This document shows, piece after piece, positions 26,330 to 34,965 of a stretch of 64,000 bases of DNA (position 1 is its first letter; every line of letters starts with the position of its first letter). The notes beneath the pieces are model-generated. The model worked only from the letters and a program-made list of their open reading frames with translations. It had not been told where the DNA came from and ran no database searches. The stretch comes from Candidatus Gastranaerophilales bacterium (GTDB lineage: Bacteria; Cyanobacteriota; Vampirovibrionia; Gastranaerophilales; Gastranaerophilaceae): assembly GCA_944325625.1 (NCBI GenBank), contig CALVAP010000007.1, positions 186,001-250,000 of the forward strand, in the 5' to 3' direction. A program made the translations under genes and the position numbers.

Positions 26330-26464
26330 TTTTTTTCCCCCGAAGCTTTCCCTGTTTTTATTTTTGCTTTACGCTACAATTTCTTATCCAAGATTAATTA
26401 AAATTATAATTTATCTTTTCAATCTCACACAATTAAAAGTGAAACAATTAGTCATGTGGACGGT

Positions 26465-27394
26465 TTAAATCCTTTGTGCAACTCTTAGTTTTGCAGAGCG
26501 CGAAGGTGGATTCTCCCTAATCTCTTTTTCATCTGCACAAACCGGCTTTTTAGTAACTATTTTCAAACTCGACGGCGGACAATCACATATTGCCTTATTC
26601 GGCGGGCAGTTGCATCTCGCAGCCTTTTGTTTAAAAAAGTTTTTCACCAGTCTGTCTTCCAACGAATGAAAACTTATTACACTAATTATAGCACCAATGG
26701 ACATTAATGGGATAATATCCTCCAACACTTTTTTTACATTATTTAACTCTTGATTGACTTCTATTCGAATAGCTTGAAATACACGTGTTGCAGGGTGAAT
26801 TTTATGCTTTATTTTTGGTACTGCTCCAAGCACCAATTCTGCTAACTCCAGTGTCGTTTCTATTGGCTTTTCAGAACGTTTTTCTACTATTTTCTTAGCT
26901 ATTCGTTTTGAAAATCTTTCTTCTCCATACTCCGAAAAAATACGCACCAACTCTTTTTCCGAATATGAATTCACTACATCATAAGCTGAAAAACCGGCAT
27001 CTTGATTAAACCTCATATCCAATTTAGCATCTTTAGAAAAACTAAAACCGCGCTCTTGTTTGGTTAATTGATGATATGAAGCTCCTAAATCAAGCAAAAC
27101 TCCGCCTGAAATCTTTTCAATTCCCAACCTTTGTAAAACTTTTTTAATATTTGTATAAGAATCCTTAACAATTATTAAATTTTCGTAATGTTCCAATCTT
27201 TTTGATGCTGCCTTGATTGCATCTTCATCAACATCAAAGGAAATCAATTTCCCATCAGGTTGAATTCTGCTCAAAATCAGCTCACTATGCCCGCCACTAC
27301 CAAGCGTACAGTCTACATATATCTTCCCGCTTTCGCAGTTCAAGGCATCAACTGCCTCATTTCGCATCACTGTGTAATGTTTAAATTCTTCCAT
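26465..27394 (-). CDS. rsmH: 16S rRNA (cytosine-N4) methyltransferase RsmH
   Basis: 309 residues. The SAM-binding motif VDCTLGSGGH is at 27-36, with LLDLGASYHQL, ERGFSF, LDMRF and ISFHSLEDRLVK as further RsmH signatures. The enzyme methylates N4 of C1402 in 16S rRNA. The segment CNCPPNKAICDCPPS near the C-terminus is cysteine-rich, as in some other members. It is the first gene of the division cluster. TATAAT lies six bases before the ATG with no Shine-Dalgarno, so the operon mRNA probably starts at this codon. Confidence 0.95.
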   Translation of the reverse strand: MEEFKHYTVMRNEAVDALNCESGKIYVDCTLGSGGHSELILSRIQPDGKLISFDVDEDAIKAASKRLEHYENLIIVKDSYTNIKKVLQRLGIEKISGGVLLDLGASYHQLTKQERGFSFSKDAKLDMRFNQDAGFSAYDVVNSYSEKELVRIFSEYGEERFSKRIAKKIVEKRSEKPIETTLELAELVLGAVPKIKHKIHPATRVFQAIRIEVNQELNNVKKVLEDIIPLMSIGAIISVISFHSLEDRLVKNFFKQKAARCNCPPNKAICDCPPSSLKIVTKKPVCADEKEIRENPPSRSAKLRVAQRI

Positions 27395-27400
27395 AATTTC

Positions 27401-27406
27401 ATTATA
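27401..27406 (-). promoter_or_regulatory. -10 element of a probable leaderless promoter (rsmH operon)
   Basis: Minus strand TATAAT at 27401-27406, six bases (GAAATT), then ATG at 27394. No Shine-Dalgarno; no clear -35. Confidence 0.6.
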
Positions 27407-27500
27407 TAAAAAACATTTGGTACAGATTGATTTTATTTCTGTTTGTATATTTTTATTTTATAAATTAAAATAAAAATTATGCTTTTTGAGGTAGCAATTT

Positions 27501-28439
27501 ATGGAACAACCTATTCTTACCATTATTATTCCTTGTTATAATGAAGAAAGTATTTTAAATTCCACATTTCAAGAACTTTTTGCTGTTTTATCGAATTTAA
27601 TCAGTAAAAAATTAATTTCTGATAAAAGCTACCTTTGTTTCGTTGATGATGGTTCGACTGATAAAACTTGGGATATTATCCAGTCATTGCAGCCGGCAAA
27701 AAACACAAAAGGACTAAAACTATCTCGTAACTTTGGGCATCAAGCAGCGATTTTTGCAGGACTTTGCGAAACTAACGCTGATATTTTTATTTCCATTGAC
27801 GCAGATTTGCAAGATGACATTTCTCTTATTGAACATATGGTTATAAAATTTCACGAAGGATTTGATATCGTTTATGGAGTGAGAAATAACCGCCAAAGCG
27901 ATGATATTCTTAAAAGATTGACAGCTTGGGGATATTATTCTTTTGCAAAAAGTCTAGGGATATGCGCTCAAGCTAATCATGGAGATTTTCGTCTAATATC
28001 AAAAAAAATTGCAGACATATTAAAAACGTCAAAAGAAACAAACCTCTACCTGCGAGGAATGATTCCCGCCCTAGGTTTTAAATCAACAACTTTATACTAC
28101 TCCAGACAAGCCAGAATTGGGGGAACTCCTAAATACACCTACCGAAAACTTCTCAACCTTGCGCTGGATGGTATTACCTCTTTTTCAGAGAAACCTTTAA
28201 GGTTTGTTTTTATTCTTGGCGCAACAATTTCACTTTTATCTCTGCTTTTGCTTTTAGGCTTTTTATTAGATTTTATTTTGTATAAAAAGATTCACAAAAC
28301 TTTTATTATAATTTTTTCTATTTGGCTCTTAGGTGGGCTCCAAATTACCGCTATAGGCATTGTCGCAGAATATATTGGTAAAATTTTTAATCAAGTAAAA
28401 GAAAAACCTCGATATATTCTTGAAGAAAAAACTAACTAG
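27501..28439 (+). CDS. Polyprenyl-phosphate glycosyltransferase, GT2 (GtrB/DPM1-like), copy 1
   Basis: 312 residues. GT-A fold with IIIPCYNEES at 8-17, VDDGSTDKTW at 48-57 and the metal-binding DADLQDD at 100-106; two membrane helices lie between about 230 and 300. These enzymes move a sugar from a nucleotide donor to undecaprenyl phosphate on the inner face of the membrane. A GAGGTAGCAATTT sequence supplies the ribosome-binding site. It is divergent from rsmH and convergent, by an eight-base overlap, with a membrane protein gene. A paralogue lies 2 kb downstream. Confidence 0.88.
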   Translation: MEQPILTIIIPCYNEESILNSTFQELFAVLSNLISKKLISDKSYLCFVDDGSTDKTWDIIQSLQPAKNTKGLKLSRNFGHQAAIFAGLCETNADIFISIDADLQDDISLIEHMVIKFHEGFDIVYGVRNNRQSDDILKRLTAWGYYSFAKSLGICAQANHGDFRLISKKIADILKTSKETNLYLRGMIPALGFKSTTLYYSRQARIGGTPKYTYRKLLNLALDGITSFSEKPLRFVFILGATISLLSLLLLLGFLLDFILYKKIHKTFIIIFSIWLLGGLQITAIGIVAEYIGKIFNQVKEKPRYILEEKTN

Positions 28440-29673
28440 TTTTTTTGCTCCACAAATAATTTTGCTGCTCGCAAATAATCAACCCTATAAAAACAATCAT
28501 AATTATCGGGTTTAATAACATGTTAGAGCTTATGAAATTAAAGCCATCTCTCAAGTCAAAAATATAAAAAGACTTGGAAATAAATAAAAGAGCAAATAAT
28601 ACCGAATACAATATATCAAACCTTGATTTTTGAGATTCATTTACAAAAAACCAAAAAGGAAATAATAAAAATACCAGTTTATAATCATAAACCATAAAAG
28701 GAACACAATAACTGTAAAGCGAGAGCAATGTTATCTGTTTCCAAAAACTTTTTTCCTTATAAACTCCATAAATAACAATAAGTGTCAATATTACTGAAAA
28801 AAACTTATAAAAACTTGCAATCGTTTTAAGATTAGCAATACTAAAAACAAAATACAAAAAACCTCTTAATGCCCCTAAAATAGAACTTGAAAATCCAAGC
28901 CCATAATGAGTTTCCAATTCCAAATATTGAGCCTTTACACCGCTCATATTTTGTAAAAACACATAAAATTGTTCAAGAATACCACCTCTAAAAATTATTA
29001 AAGCCAAAAGATTTAATAATATTACACCCAAAATACACATAACAAGCTCTTTTACCCTTTTATTTTTCAGATACAAAAGCAAAAAGGAAAGAAAATAAGG
29101 CTTCATCGCACATAAAACCGTCAAAAAAATACTTCCTATAAAATAATATCTATTCGAAACTCGTCCACTAAAGTTATATGCTCTTCGTAAACAAATAATA
29201 AAACCCGCAAAAAAAGGGAAAACAAGCATATCCATATTTCCTCTATTCAACAAAAAAAGAAATGGATACGACAAAACACATATTGAAAAAATATTAAAGA
29301 AATTTTCCAACTTAGTATTTTCCTGACACTCCAAAAATTTTATATTTATTCTTAAATAAAAAAGTAAAAAAAGTGCTACAAACAGAATATAACCAATTTC
29401 ATGCGGTCTTATAAGGGAAAATGGATACAATATTAAATAAGAAAAAGGGCAATAATTTAACCACTCATTAACTCTGTTATATATTTCTAAATTCTCTATA
29501 AGTGGCATCATATCAAGAAAATCGGAAAAAATATATTTTGTTGGTGCTAAAAACGTGTTATAAGGATAACCCAAATGTAAAACAGACCCACAATAAAAAC
29601 ACCAACAAACTGTTATTAAAAAACTCAAAAAAATAATCCAAGAAACTAATCTTATTTTAAGTCTTTTAGACAT
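28432..29673 (-). CDS. Multi-pass membrane protein, GT-C/GT87-like
   Basis: 413 residues with about ten hydrophobic segments. The first outer loop contains SDFLDMMPLIEN, an acidic pair in the position where GT-C glycosyltransferases bind metal and polyprenyl-phosphate sugar, followed by NYCPFSYLILYPF, similar to the YPP-F motif of DUF2029/GT87 proteins. Family assignment is by layout and these short motifs only. Flanked by two polyprenyl-phosphate sugar synthases and overlapping a deacetylase gene by eight bases, it may transfer the lipid-linked sugar to an acceptor outside the membrane. Confidence 0.6.
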   Translation of the reverse strand: MSKRLKIRLVSWIIFLSFLITVCWCFYCGSVLHLGYPYNTFLAPTKYIFSDFLDMMPLIENLEIYNRVNEWLNYCPFSYLILYPFSLIRPHEIGYILFVALFLLFYLRINIKFLECQENTKLENFFNIFSICVLSYPFLFLLNRGNMDMLVFPFFAGFIICLRRAYNFSGRVSNRYYFIGSIFLTVLCAMKPYFLSFLLLYLKNKRVKELVMCILGVILLNLLALIIFRGGILEQFYVFLQNMSGVKAQYLELETHYGLGFSSSILGALRGFLYFVFSIANLKTIASFYKFFSVILTLIVIYGVYKEKSFWKQITLLSLYSYCVPFMVYDYKLVFLLFPFWFFVNESQKSRFDILYSVLFALLFISKSFYIFDLRDGFNFISSNMLLNPIIMIVFIGLIICEQQNYLWSKKTS

Positions 29674-30535
29674 TTACGTCCTTTCTAATTTTCTTGTAAC
29701 TTACCAACTCACAATCTAATCCCCTAATTTGGTCAGATAGTTCTTTGTCTCTAATCGAAGTGTATTCTTTGTAATTGGTGCTGTAATTTTTATCCACAGA
29801 TGGATGAACAATTATTTCCATAATCTTACTTTTTGTTTTTAAACTGCGCTGAAGTCCTTTTAGAATAGTTTTTTTATCCATAAAGCCTGTATAAAGTACG
29901 CCATTGAAACTTTCATTTGTGTCTAATTGATAATTTTTTAATGTCTGCCTGTTAATCACAGTAAAAAAGTTTAATAAAATAAGTTTGATAATATTTACAT
30001 AAAATCGTACTGACAAATATTTTTTTATATCTGAAACCACATAAAATTTTTCATATTGTGTTCTAACGTAGGGAATGTCATATTCTTTTGCCAGTTTACA
30101 CGTTAGCTCGAATATCTTAGGAATAGCATGGATATGAACATGCGAATTGATATGATCCGGTTTCCCATACTCCAAGATTCTCTCTATCTGTGTTCTAAAT
30201 TCAAATTCCACCTCTTCCATAAATTTTTTGTTAAATGATTTTATCAAAATAGATAAAAATCCATTATTAAAATAACCGTTTTTGTCATATAATAAAGAGT
30301 TATCTCTTATTTTATTATGCGTTTGCCCTTCAATAATATTTAGATGAACTCCCAGACCACATAACTTCATTTTCGGCAAAAAATTTTTCACTGCATCTTC
30401 AAAAAACTTTCCATTAGCAATTAAACAAGTACTCGTAAGTAGCCCTTCACTAAACCCCTCATAAATTGCTTTATTTACGGCTTCTGAAAGACCAAAATCA
30501 TCAGAATTAAAAACCAGTTGTCTTTTATCTCTCAT
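29666..30535 (-). CDS. ChbG/HpnK (YdjC) family sugar deacetylase
   Basis: 289 residues. The N-terminal FNSDDFGLSEAVNKAI holds the Asp-Asp metal and catalytic pair, and HINSHVHIHAIP holds the histidines of the metal site, as in ChbG and HpnK. These enzymes remove the N-acetyl group of GlcNAc-type sugars; HpnK acts on a hopanoid-linked sugar together with a GT2 enzyme. The gene overlaps the downstream GT-C-like gene by eight bases, so they are translated together. TATAAT lies 15 bases before the ATG, giving a very short leader. Confidence 0.85.
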   Translation of the reverse strand: MRDKRQLVFNSDDFGLSEAVNKAIYEGFSEGLLTSTCLIANGKFFEDAVKNFLPKMKLCGLGVHLNIIEGQTHNKIRDNSLLYDKNGYFNNGFLSILIKSFNKKFMEEVEFEFRTQIERILEYGKPDHINSHVHIHAIPKIFELTCKLAKEYDIPYVRTQYEKFYVVSDIKKYLSVRFYVNIIKLILLNFFTVINRQTLKNYQLDTNESFNGVLYTGFMDKKTILKGLQRSLKTKSKIMEIIVHPSVDKNYSTNYKEYTSIRDKELSDQIRGLDCELVSYKKIRKDVNV

Positions 30536-30585
30536 TCATTTAAAATTTACATTATACCGAGAATATTTTAACATAAGAGCAAAAA

Positions 30586-31545
30586 ATGAGTGAAATAAAA
30601 TTAGCAATAGTTATCCCATGCTACAACGAGCAAGACGTACTTCCATATACAATCGAGAAATTATCTTTTGTTATAGATGATTTGGTACAAAAGGGAATAA
30701 TAACAAAAGAAAGCTTTCTGTTCTTCGTAGATGACGGTAGCAAAGACAAAACTTGGGAAATACTTGCTGAAGCCAATAAACATTCAAATGGTAAAATAAA
30801 ATGTCTAAAATTTACCAGCAATTTTGGAAATCAAAGCTCTATTCTTGCCGGTTTGGAATCTGCCAAGGACCTTGGCGCTGATTGCGCAATAACAATTGAC
30901 GCTGACTTGCAACAAGATGAAACAAAAATTATTGAATTCGTGCAAAAATTTCAACAAGGAGCAGAAATTGTTTGTGGAATTCGTAAAAATCGTAAAACGG
31001 ACTCTTTGTTTAAAAAATTTGCCTCTTTAATGTTCTATAAACTTATGAACATTCTTGGCACAAAAATTCCGGCAAATCATTCCGAATATCGTCTAGTAAG
31101 CCGTAAAGCACTCGATATTCTTTCTAAATATCAAGAAACCAATATGTTCCTTCGCGGACTATTTTTTGAACTCGGGCTAAAAACAGATTATGTTTATTAT
31201 GATGAAAAAATAAGACAATACGGTCAATCTAAATTCAATACACTTTCTTTAGCCAGACTAGCCGCAAAAGGGATAACTTCTTTTAGTTTTAGACCGTTAA
31301 GGTTTATATTTTTTGTCGGATTTGCCTTTGCTTTTGTTAGCTTTTTAATTGTTATTGCAGGGATATTGCATCTTATATTCCTGAAAAGACCCCTTGTCCC
31401 CGGACTGGAATTATTTGAAATTTTTGAATCTTTCTTTGCTGGATTACAAATACTTTGTATTGGTATTATCGGAGAATACGTCGGACAAATTCTTCAGGAG
31501 GTTAAAGCCCGCCCAAGATATGTCAAAGATATAGAACTACACTAA
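30586..31545 (+). CDS. Polyprenyl-phosphate glycosyltransferase, GT2 (GtrB/DPM1-like), copy 2
   Basis: 319 residues, paralogue of the GT2 gene at 27501 with the same layout: VIPCYNEQDV near the N-terminus, VDDGSKDKTW, DADLQQDE and two C-terminal membrane helices (about 240-300). It is divergent from the deacetylase. With two enzymes of this type the cell could make two different undecaprenyl-phosphate sugars, or the copies could act under different conditions. The last nine bases overlap a convergent acetyltransferase gene. Confidence 0.87.
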   Translation: MSEIKLAIVIPCYNEQDVLPYTIEKLSFVIDDLVQKGIITKESFLFFVDDGSKDKTWEILAEANKHSNGKIKCLKFTSNFGNQSSILAGLESAKDLGADCAITIDADLQQDETKIIEFVQKFQQGAEIVCGIRKNRKTDSLFKKFASLMFYKLMNILGTKIPANHSEYRLVSRKALDILSKYQETNMFLRGLFFELGLKTDYVYYDEKIRQYGQSKFNTLSLARLAAKGITSFSFRPLRFIFFVGFAFAFVSFLIVIAGILHLIFLKRPLVPGLELFEIFESFFAGLQILCIGIIGEYVGQILQEVKARPRYVKDIELH

Positions 31546-32028
31546 AATTTCCATTATATAATCATCCATAACATATCCTTGACCTATGTCAAAAACTTTT
31601 GCCTCAATAATTTTAAATCCCCATTTTTGATATGCTTTTATCGAATTTTCATTATATTTATTAACAGTCAATTGGATTTTTTTTAGCCCTTTTTCACTTG
31701 TTATGTTCTTTAGATGATTTAATGTTTGCCGTCCATAACCCTTGGAACGATTTTCTTTTGTAAAATATAATTTGGATAAGAAAAGATAATCTTCCTCAGC
31801 ACAATATACACAATATCCGACTATTTCTTTTTCACGTAAAATAAAATAATACTCATACCCCTGCTCTTGTTGCTTTTTAACAACCTCGAAGGACTGAAAT
31901 TTATCTAACATATAATTAATCTGTTCAGAAGACAACAAGAACGGAAAGTATTCATGCCAAACAGAACTCGCTAATTTTACAAATTTTTCTATATCCGAAT
32001 TATTCTCAATTTTAATATAACTAAGCAT
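31537..32028 (-). CDS. GNAT family N-acetyltransferase
   Basis: 163 residues of the GCN5-related acetyltransferase fold. The acetyl-CoA loop is in LYFTKENRSKGYGRQTLNHL (R/Q-x-x-G-x-G pattern), preceded by strands YYFILREKEIVGYCVYCAEE. The C-terminal VNKYNENSIKAYQKWGF segment is also typical. The acceptor is unknown. TATAAT lies six bases before the ATG, right after the tuf terminator, so the gene has its own leaderless transcript. Confidence 0.85.
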   Translation of the reverse strand: MLSYIKIENNSDIEKFVKLASSVWHEYFPFLLSSEQINYMLDKFQSFEVVKKQQEQGYEYYFILREKEIVGYCVYCAEEDYLFLSKLYFTKENRSKGYGRQTLNHLKNITSEKGLKKIQLTVNKYNENSIKAYQKWGFKIIEAKVFDIGQGYVMDDYIMEILV

Positions 32029-32034
32029 AACGCA

Positions 32035-32040
32035 ATTATA
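32035..32040 (-). promoter_or_regulatory. -10 element of a probable leaderless promoter (GNAT gene)
   Basis: Minus strand TATAAT at 32035-32040, six bases (TGCGTT), then ATG at 32028. It directly abuts the tuf terminator, which occupies the place where a -35 would lie. Confidence 0.6.
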
Positions 32041-32043
32041 GCA

Positions 32044-32078
32044 TAAAAAAACTGCCTCGAGAAACGAAGCAGTTTTTA
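32044..32078 (-). terminator. Intrinsic terminator of tuf
   Basis: ACTGCCTCG (32051-32059) pairs with CGAAGCAGT (32065-32073) with one mismatch, loop AGAAA. On the minus strand the stem is followed by a run of T. Confidence 0.88.
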
Positions 32079-32114
32079 AGTCTTATCCGATGTAAAAATC
32101 GTGACTAAATATCA

Positions 32115-33323
32115 TTAACCGATAATTTTGTCAACAACACCGGCACCAACAGTACGTCCGCCTTCACGGATAGCGAATCTCATACCTTGTTCGATAGCTA
32201 CAGGAGCAATCAATTCAACGTCCATAACAACGTTGTCACCAGGCATAACCATTTCGCCATCGAATTTGATAGAACCGGTTACGTCAGTTGTTCTGATATA
32301 GAACTGAGGTCTGTATCCAGGGAAGAATGGAGTGTGACGTCCGCCTTCTTCTTTTGTCAAAACGTAAACGTTAGCTGTGAATTTAGTGTGAGGTGTGATT
32401 GAACCAGGAGCAGCCAATACTTGACCACGTTGAATTTCTGTTTTATCAACACCACGAAGCAAAGCACCAATGTTGTCACCAGCAAGACCTTCGTCTAACA
32501 ATTTTCTGAACATTTCAACACCGGTAACAGTTGTTTTCTTAGTTTCACCAAAACCAACAAGTTCAACTTCTTGACCAACTTTAACTTTACCTCTTTCAAT
32601 ACGGCCTGTAGCAACAGTACCACGACCTGTAATTGAGAACACGTCTTCAACAGGCATCAAGAAAGGTTTATCAAGGTCACGTTCCGGAGTTGGTACATAT
32701 GTGTCAACCGCATCCATAAGTTCCCAAATTTTGTCAACCCATTTATCTTCGCCTCTTTTGATTGTAGCGTTAGCTTGAACTGCTTCAAGAGCTTTAAGAG
32801 CTGAACCTCTGATGATAGGAATATTGTCACCATCGAATTCATATGAAGACAACAATTCTCTTGTTTCCATTTCAACCAAGTCGAGAAGTTCTTCATCATC
32901 AACCATATCACATTTGTTCAAGAATACAACCAATTTAGGTACACCAACCTGTCTTGCGAGCAAGATGTGCTCACGAGTTTGAGGCATCGGACCATCTGTT
33001 GCAGCGATAACAAGAATACCACCATCCATTTGAGCAGCACCTGTAATCATGTTTTTAACGTAGTCAGCGTGACCCGGACAGTCAACGTGTGCATAGTGTC
33101 TGTCTGCTGTTTCGTATTCTACGTGAGCAGTAGAGATGGTTATACCTCTTGCTTTTTCTTCAGGAGCAGCATCGATTTCATCGAATTTTTTAGCTTGTGC
33201 TTGTCCAGCAGCTGCCAATACTGATGTGATTGCTGCAGTTAATGTTGTTTTACCGTGGTCTACGTGTCCTACGGTACCAATGTTAACGTGCGGTTTGTTA
33301 CGTTCAAACTTTTCGCGTGCCAT
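32115..33323 (-). CDS. tuf: Translation elongation factor Tu
   Basis: 402 residues. G1 GHVDHGKT, switch I RGITI, G3 DCPGHADY, G4 NKCD and G5 SALK are all present; domains 2 and 3 are complete, ending in [11 protein letters not shown]. It delivers aminoacyl-tRNA to the ribosome. It stands alone, with its own promoter and terminator, instead of in the usual rpsL-rpsG-fusA-tuf operon. The ribosome-binding site is AAAAGGAGATTACTCTA. Confidence 0.98.
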   Translation of the reverse strand: MAREKFERNKPHVNIGTVGHVDHGKTTLTAAITSVLAAAGQAQAKKFDEIDAAPEEKARGITISTAHVEYETADRHYAHVDCPGHADYVKNMITGAAQMDGGILVIAATDGPMPQTREHILLARQVGVPKLVVFLNKCDMVDDEELLDLVEMETRELLSSYEFDGDNIPIIRGSALKALEAVQANATIKRGEDKWVDKIWELMDAVDTYVPTPERDLDKPFLMPVEDVFSITGRGTVATGRIERGKVKVGQEVELVGFGETKKTTVTGVEMFRKLLDEGLAGDNIGALLRGVDKTEIQRGQVLAAPGSITPHTKFTANVYVLTKEEGGRHTPFFPGYRPQFYIRTTDVTGSIKFDGEMVMPGDNVVMDVELIAPVAIEQGMRFAIREGGRTVGAGVVDKIIG

Positions 33324-33402
33324 TAGAGTAATCTCCTTTTCTAATATACTACTTTTTGTGTTTGATTTTCCTACTAATTAGGGTCAGACTGTTACAAGTC
33401 TT

Positions 33403-33435
33403 ATTATATCATAGTTGCTCATTTTTTTTTGTCAA
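33403..33435 (-). promoter_or_regulatory. Promoter of tuf
   Basis: Minus strand TTGACA (33430-33435), a 16-base spacer and TATGAT (33408-33413); an overlapping TATAAT lies at 33403-33408. The mRNA would carry a leader of about 75 bases. No structured element was recognised in that leader. Confidence 0.6.
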
Positions 33436-33557
33436 TGTTTTTTCTTGCCAAAAGCATGTTTTGCCTTTTATTTTAAGCTTTTCATTAACAAGTCGGATAA
33501 TGTTTTTTGTCATAGTTATTTTTATAATACCTTTGAATTAGTTAAAAGGAGTTTTTT

Positions 33558-33950
33558 ATGACAAATTTAATGGAACTTTACAAATGCGAAATCTGTGGAA
33601 ACATTGTTGAAGTTGTTTATCCCGGATATGGTACTTTAGTTTGCTGTTCTCAGCCTATGGTCAAAATGGATGAACATACTAACGATGATGCTGCCCAAGA
33701 AAAACATGTCCCTATTTTAACTATCAACGATAATGAAAAAATTATACGTGTCGGCAGTTTGCCTCATCCTATGGAACCTGAACATTATGTAATGTTTATA
33801 GAGGCAATTTCTCACGACAAAGTCTGGATGAAAAGAAAATATCTTAAACCGGGTGATGAACCCAGTTTGAAATTTGGTGATGATGGTGATAAAATGATTG
33901 TCAGAGAATTGTGTAATTTACATGGATTATGGAGTAAAAACTATGATTAA
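33558..33950 (+). CDS. dfx: Desulfoferrodoxin-type superoxide reductase
   Basis: 130 residues with both iron sites. The desulforedoxin domain has C10, C13, C29 and C30. The catalytic neelaredoxin domain has H50, H70, H76, C119 and H122, with E48 and K49 beside the active site. It reduces superoxide to hydrogen peroxide without releasing oxygen, a trait of anaerobes. AAAAGGAG precedes the ATG; TATAAT lies at 33523-33528. The ferritin gene begins eight bases before its stop, so iron handling and superoxide defence are coupled. Confidence 0.96.
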   Translation: MTNLMELYKCEICGNIVEVVYPGYGTLVCCSQPMVKMDEHTNDDAAQEKHVPILTINDNEKIIRVGSLPHPMEPEHYVMFIEAISHDKVWMKRKYLKPGDEPSLKFGDDGDKMIVRELCNLHGLWSKNYD

Positions 33951-34452
33951 CGAAAAACTTGAAAAAGCTATAAACGAGCAAATTAACAAGGAAATCTTTT
34001 CTTCTTACCTTTACCTTTCAATGGCTTCTTATTTAGCTGATTTGGGACTGTCCGGATTTGCTAACTGGATGCGTATACAAGTTCAAGAAGAAGCCGCTCA
34101 TGCAATGGGGCTTTATGACTATTTAATTGAAAGAGGCGGTTCTGTTGAACTTGAAGCTGTTGCTAAACCACAAACAACTTGGAATAACATTCTTCATGTT
34201 TTTGAAGCAACTCTTGAGCACGAACAATTTGTTACAAAATCTTTGAACGAACTTGCTGATGTTGCTGATGAAGTTAAAGACAGAGCTGCAGCTTCTTTTC
34301 TTCAATGGTATATCAATGAACAAGTTGAAGAAGAATCTACCGCTGAAGATATTATTAACAAACTAAAATTAATCGATTCAGACGGTAACGCTTTATTTAT
34401 GCTGGATAAAGATATGGGCGCAAGAACTTTTGTTGCTCCGGTTATAGGTTAA
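33943..34452 (+). CDS. Ferritin
   Basis: 169 residues from the ATG at 33943 (MINEKLEKAINEQINKE), which has GGAG eight bases upstream; an upstream in-frame start lies inside the previous gene. The ferroxidase ligands E17, Y24, E50 and H53 are present (QEEAAHA), as are EQ and EE positions in the third and fourth helices (INEQVEEES). No heme-ligand pattern of bacterioferritin was seen. It stores iron and keeps it from reacting with peroxide. It overlaps dfx by eight bases and ends at a strong terminator. Confidence 0.95.
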   Translation: MINEKLEKAINEQINKEIFSSYLYLSMASYLADLGLSGFANWMRIQVQEEAAHAMGLYDYLIERGGSVELEAVAKPQTTWNNILHVFEATLEHEQFVTKSLNELADVADEVKDRAAASFLQWYINEQVEEESTAEDIINKLKLIDSDGNALFMLDKDMGARTFVAPVIG

Positions 34453-34469
34453 TTTAAAAAGTACTTATA

Positions 34470-34500
34470 CAAAAGCTCCAAAAAATGGAGCTTTTGTTTT
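34470..34500 (+). terminator. Intrinsic terminator of the dfx-ferritin operon
   Basis: CAAAAGCTCCA (34470-34480) and TGGAGCTTTTG (34486-34496) form an 11-base stem with loop AAAAA, followed by TTTTAT. Confidence 0.92.
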
Positions 34501-34523
34501 ATATGAAATTATAATTTTCCGCA

Positions 34524-34553
34524 ACAAAAAGAGGGCTTATCGCCCTCTTTTTC
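34524..34553 (-). terminator. Intrinsic terminator of rpsT
   Basis: AGAGGGC and GCCCTCT pair around a five-base loop with A runs on the left, giving a T run on the minus strand. The right-hand T run also allows plus-strand use. Confidence 0.9.
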
Positions 34554-34567
34554 TCTGGTAACTTTAA

Positions 34568-34837
34568 CTATTTTGCAAGCAATTTATTTACAGCAACAGT
34601 TAATCTTGATTTTTTTCTTGCTGCTGTATTTTTGTGCAAAATACCTTTACCTACGGCTTTATCACACAATTTGTAAACTGCACTAACTGCTGATGTCACG
34701 CCTTCTGTATCTTTTTCTTGTGCCAAAACAAGCGCTTTTTTAATCGCTGTTTTTATTGCTGATTTTGCCGCAACATTTCTTTGTCTGTTTCTTTCTGCAA
34801 TTAATACACGTTTTTTTGCTGATTTAATGTTTGCCAT
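34568..34837 (-). CDS. rpsT: 30S ribosomal protein S20
   Basis: 89 residues, very basic, normal S20 length. MANIKSAKKRVLIAERNR at the N-terminus and the KGILHKNTAARKKSRL segment are family signatures. It binds 16S rRNA in early 30S assembly. It is monocistronic with promoter and terminator. The ribosome-binding site is AAAAAAGGAAAAACAGAT. Confidence 0.97.
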   Translation of the reverse strand: MANIKSAKKRVLIAERNRQRNVAAKSAIKTAIKKALVLAQEKDTEGVTSAVSAVYKLCDKAVGKGILHKNTAARKKSRLTVAVNKLLAK

Positions 34838-34919
34838 ATCTGTTTTTCCTTTTTTACTTAACTATTTTGGGTTAATGACTCCCAAAAAAGCTTTCTACTC
34901 AGAGGATGTGAGTATTATT

Positions 34920-34947
34920 ATTCTACATGCTTAATTATTTTTGTAAA
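34920..34947 (-). promoter_or_regulatory. Promoter of rpsT
   Basis: Minus strand TTTACA (34942-34947), a 16-base spacer and TAGAAT (34920-34925). The leader of about 75 bases contains TTGGG and CCCAA arms around a nine-base loop near 34868-34886; S20 is known to be regulated at translation in other bacteria, but a link is speculative. Confidence 0.6.
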
Positions 34948-34965
34948 GCATAACATTAAGAAAAA

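Noticed and set aside
33480-33557. PerR or Fur operator before dfx
   Set aside because: No dyad resembling TTATAATNATTATAA was found; only a TATAAT -10 and an unclear -35.
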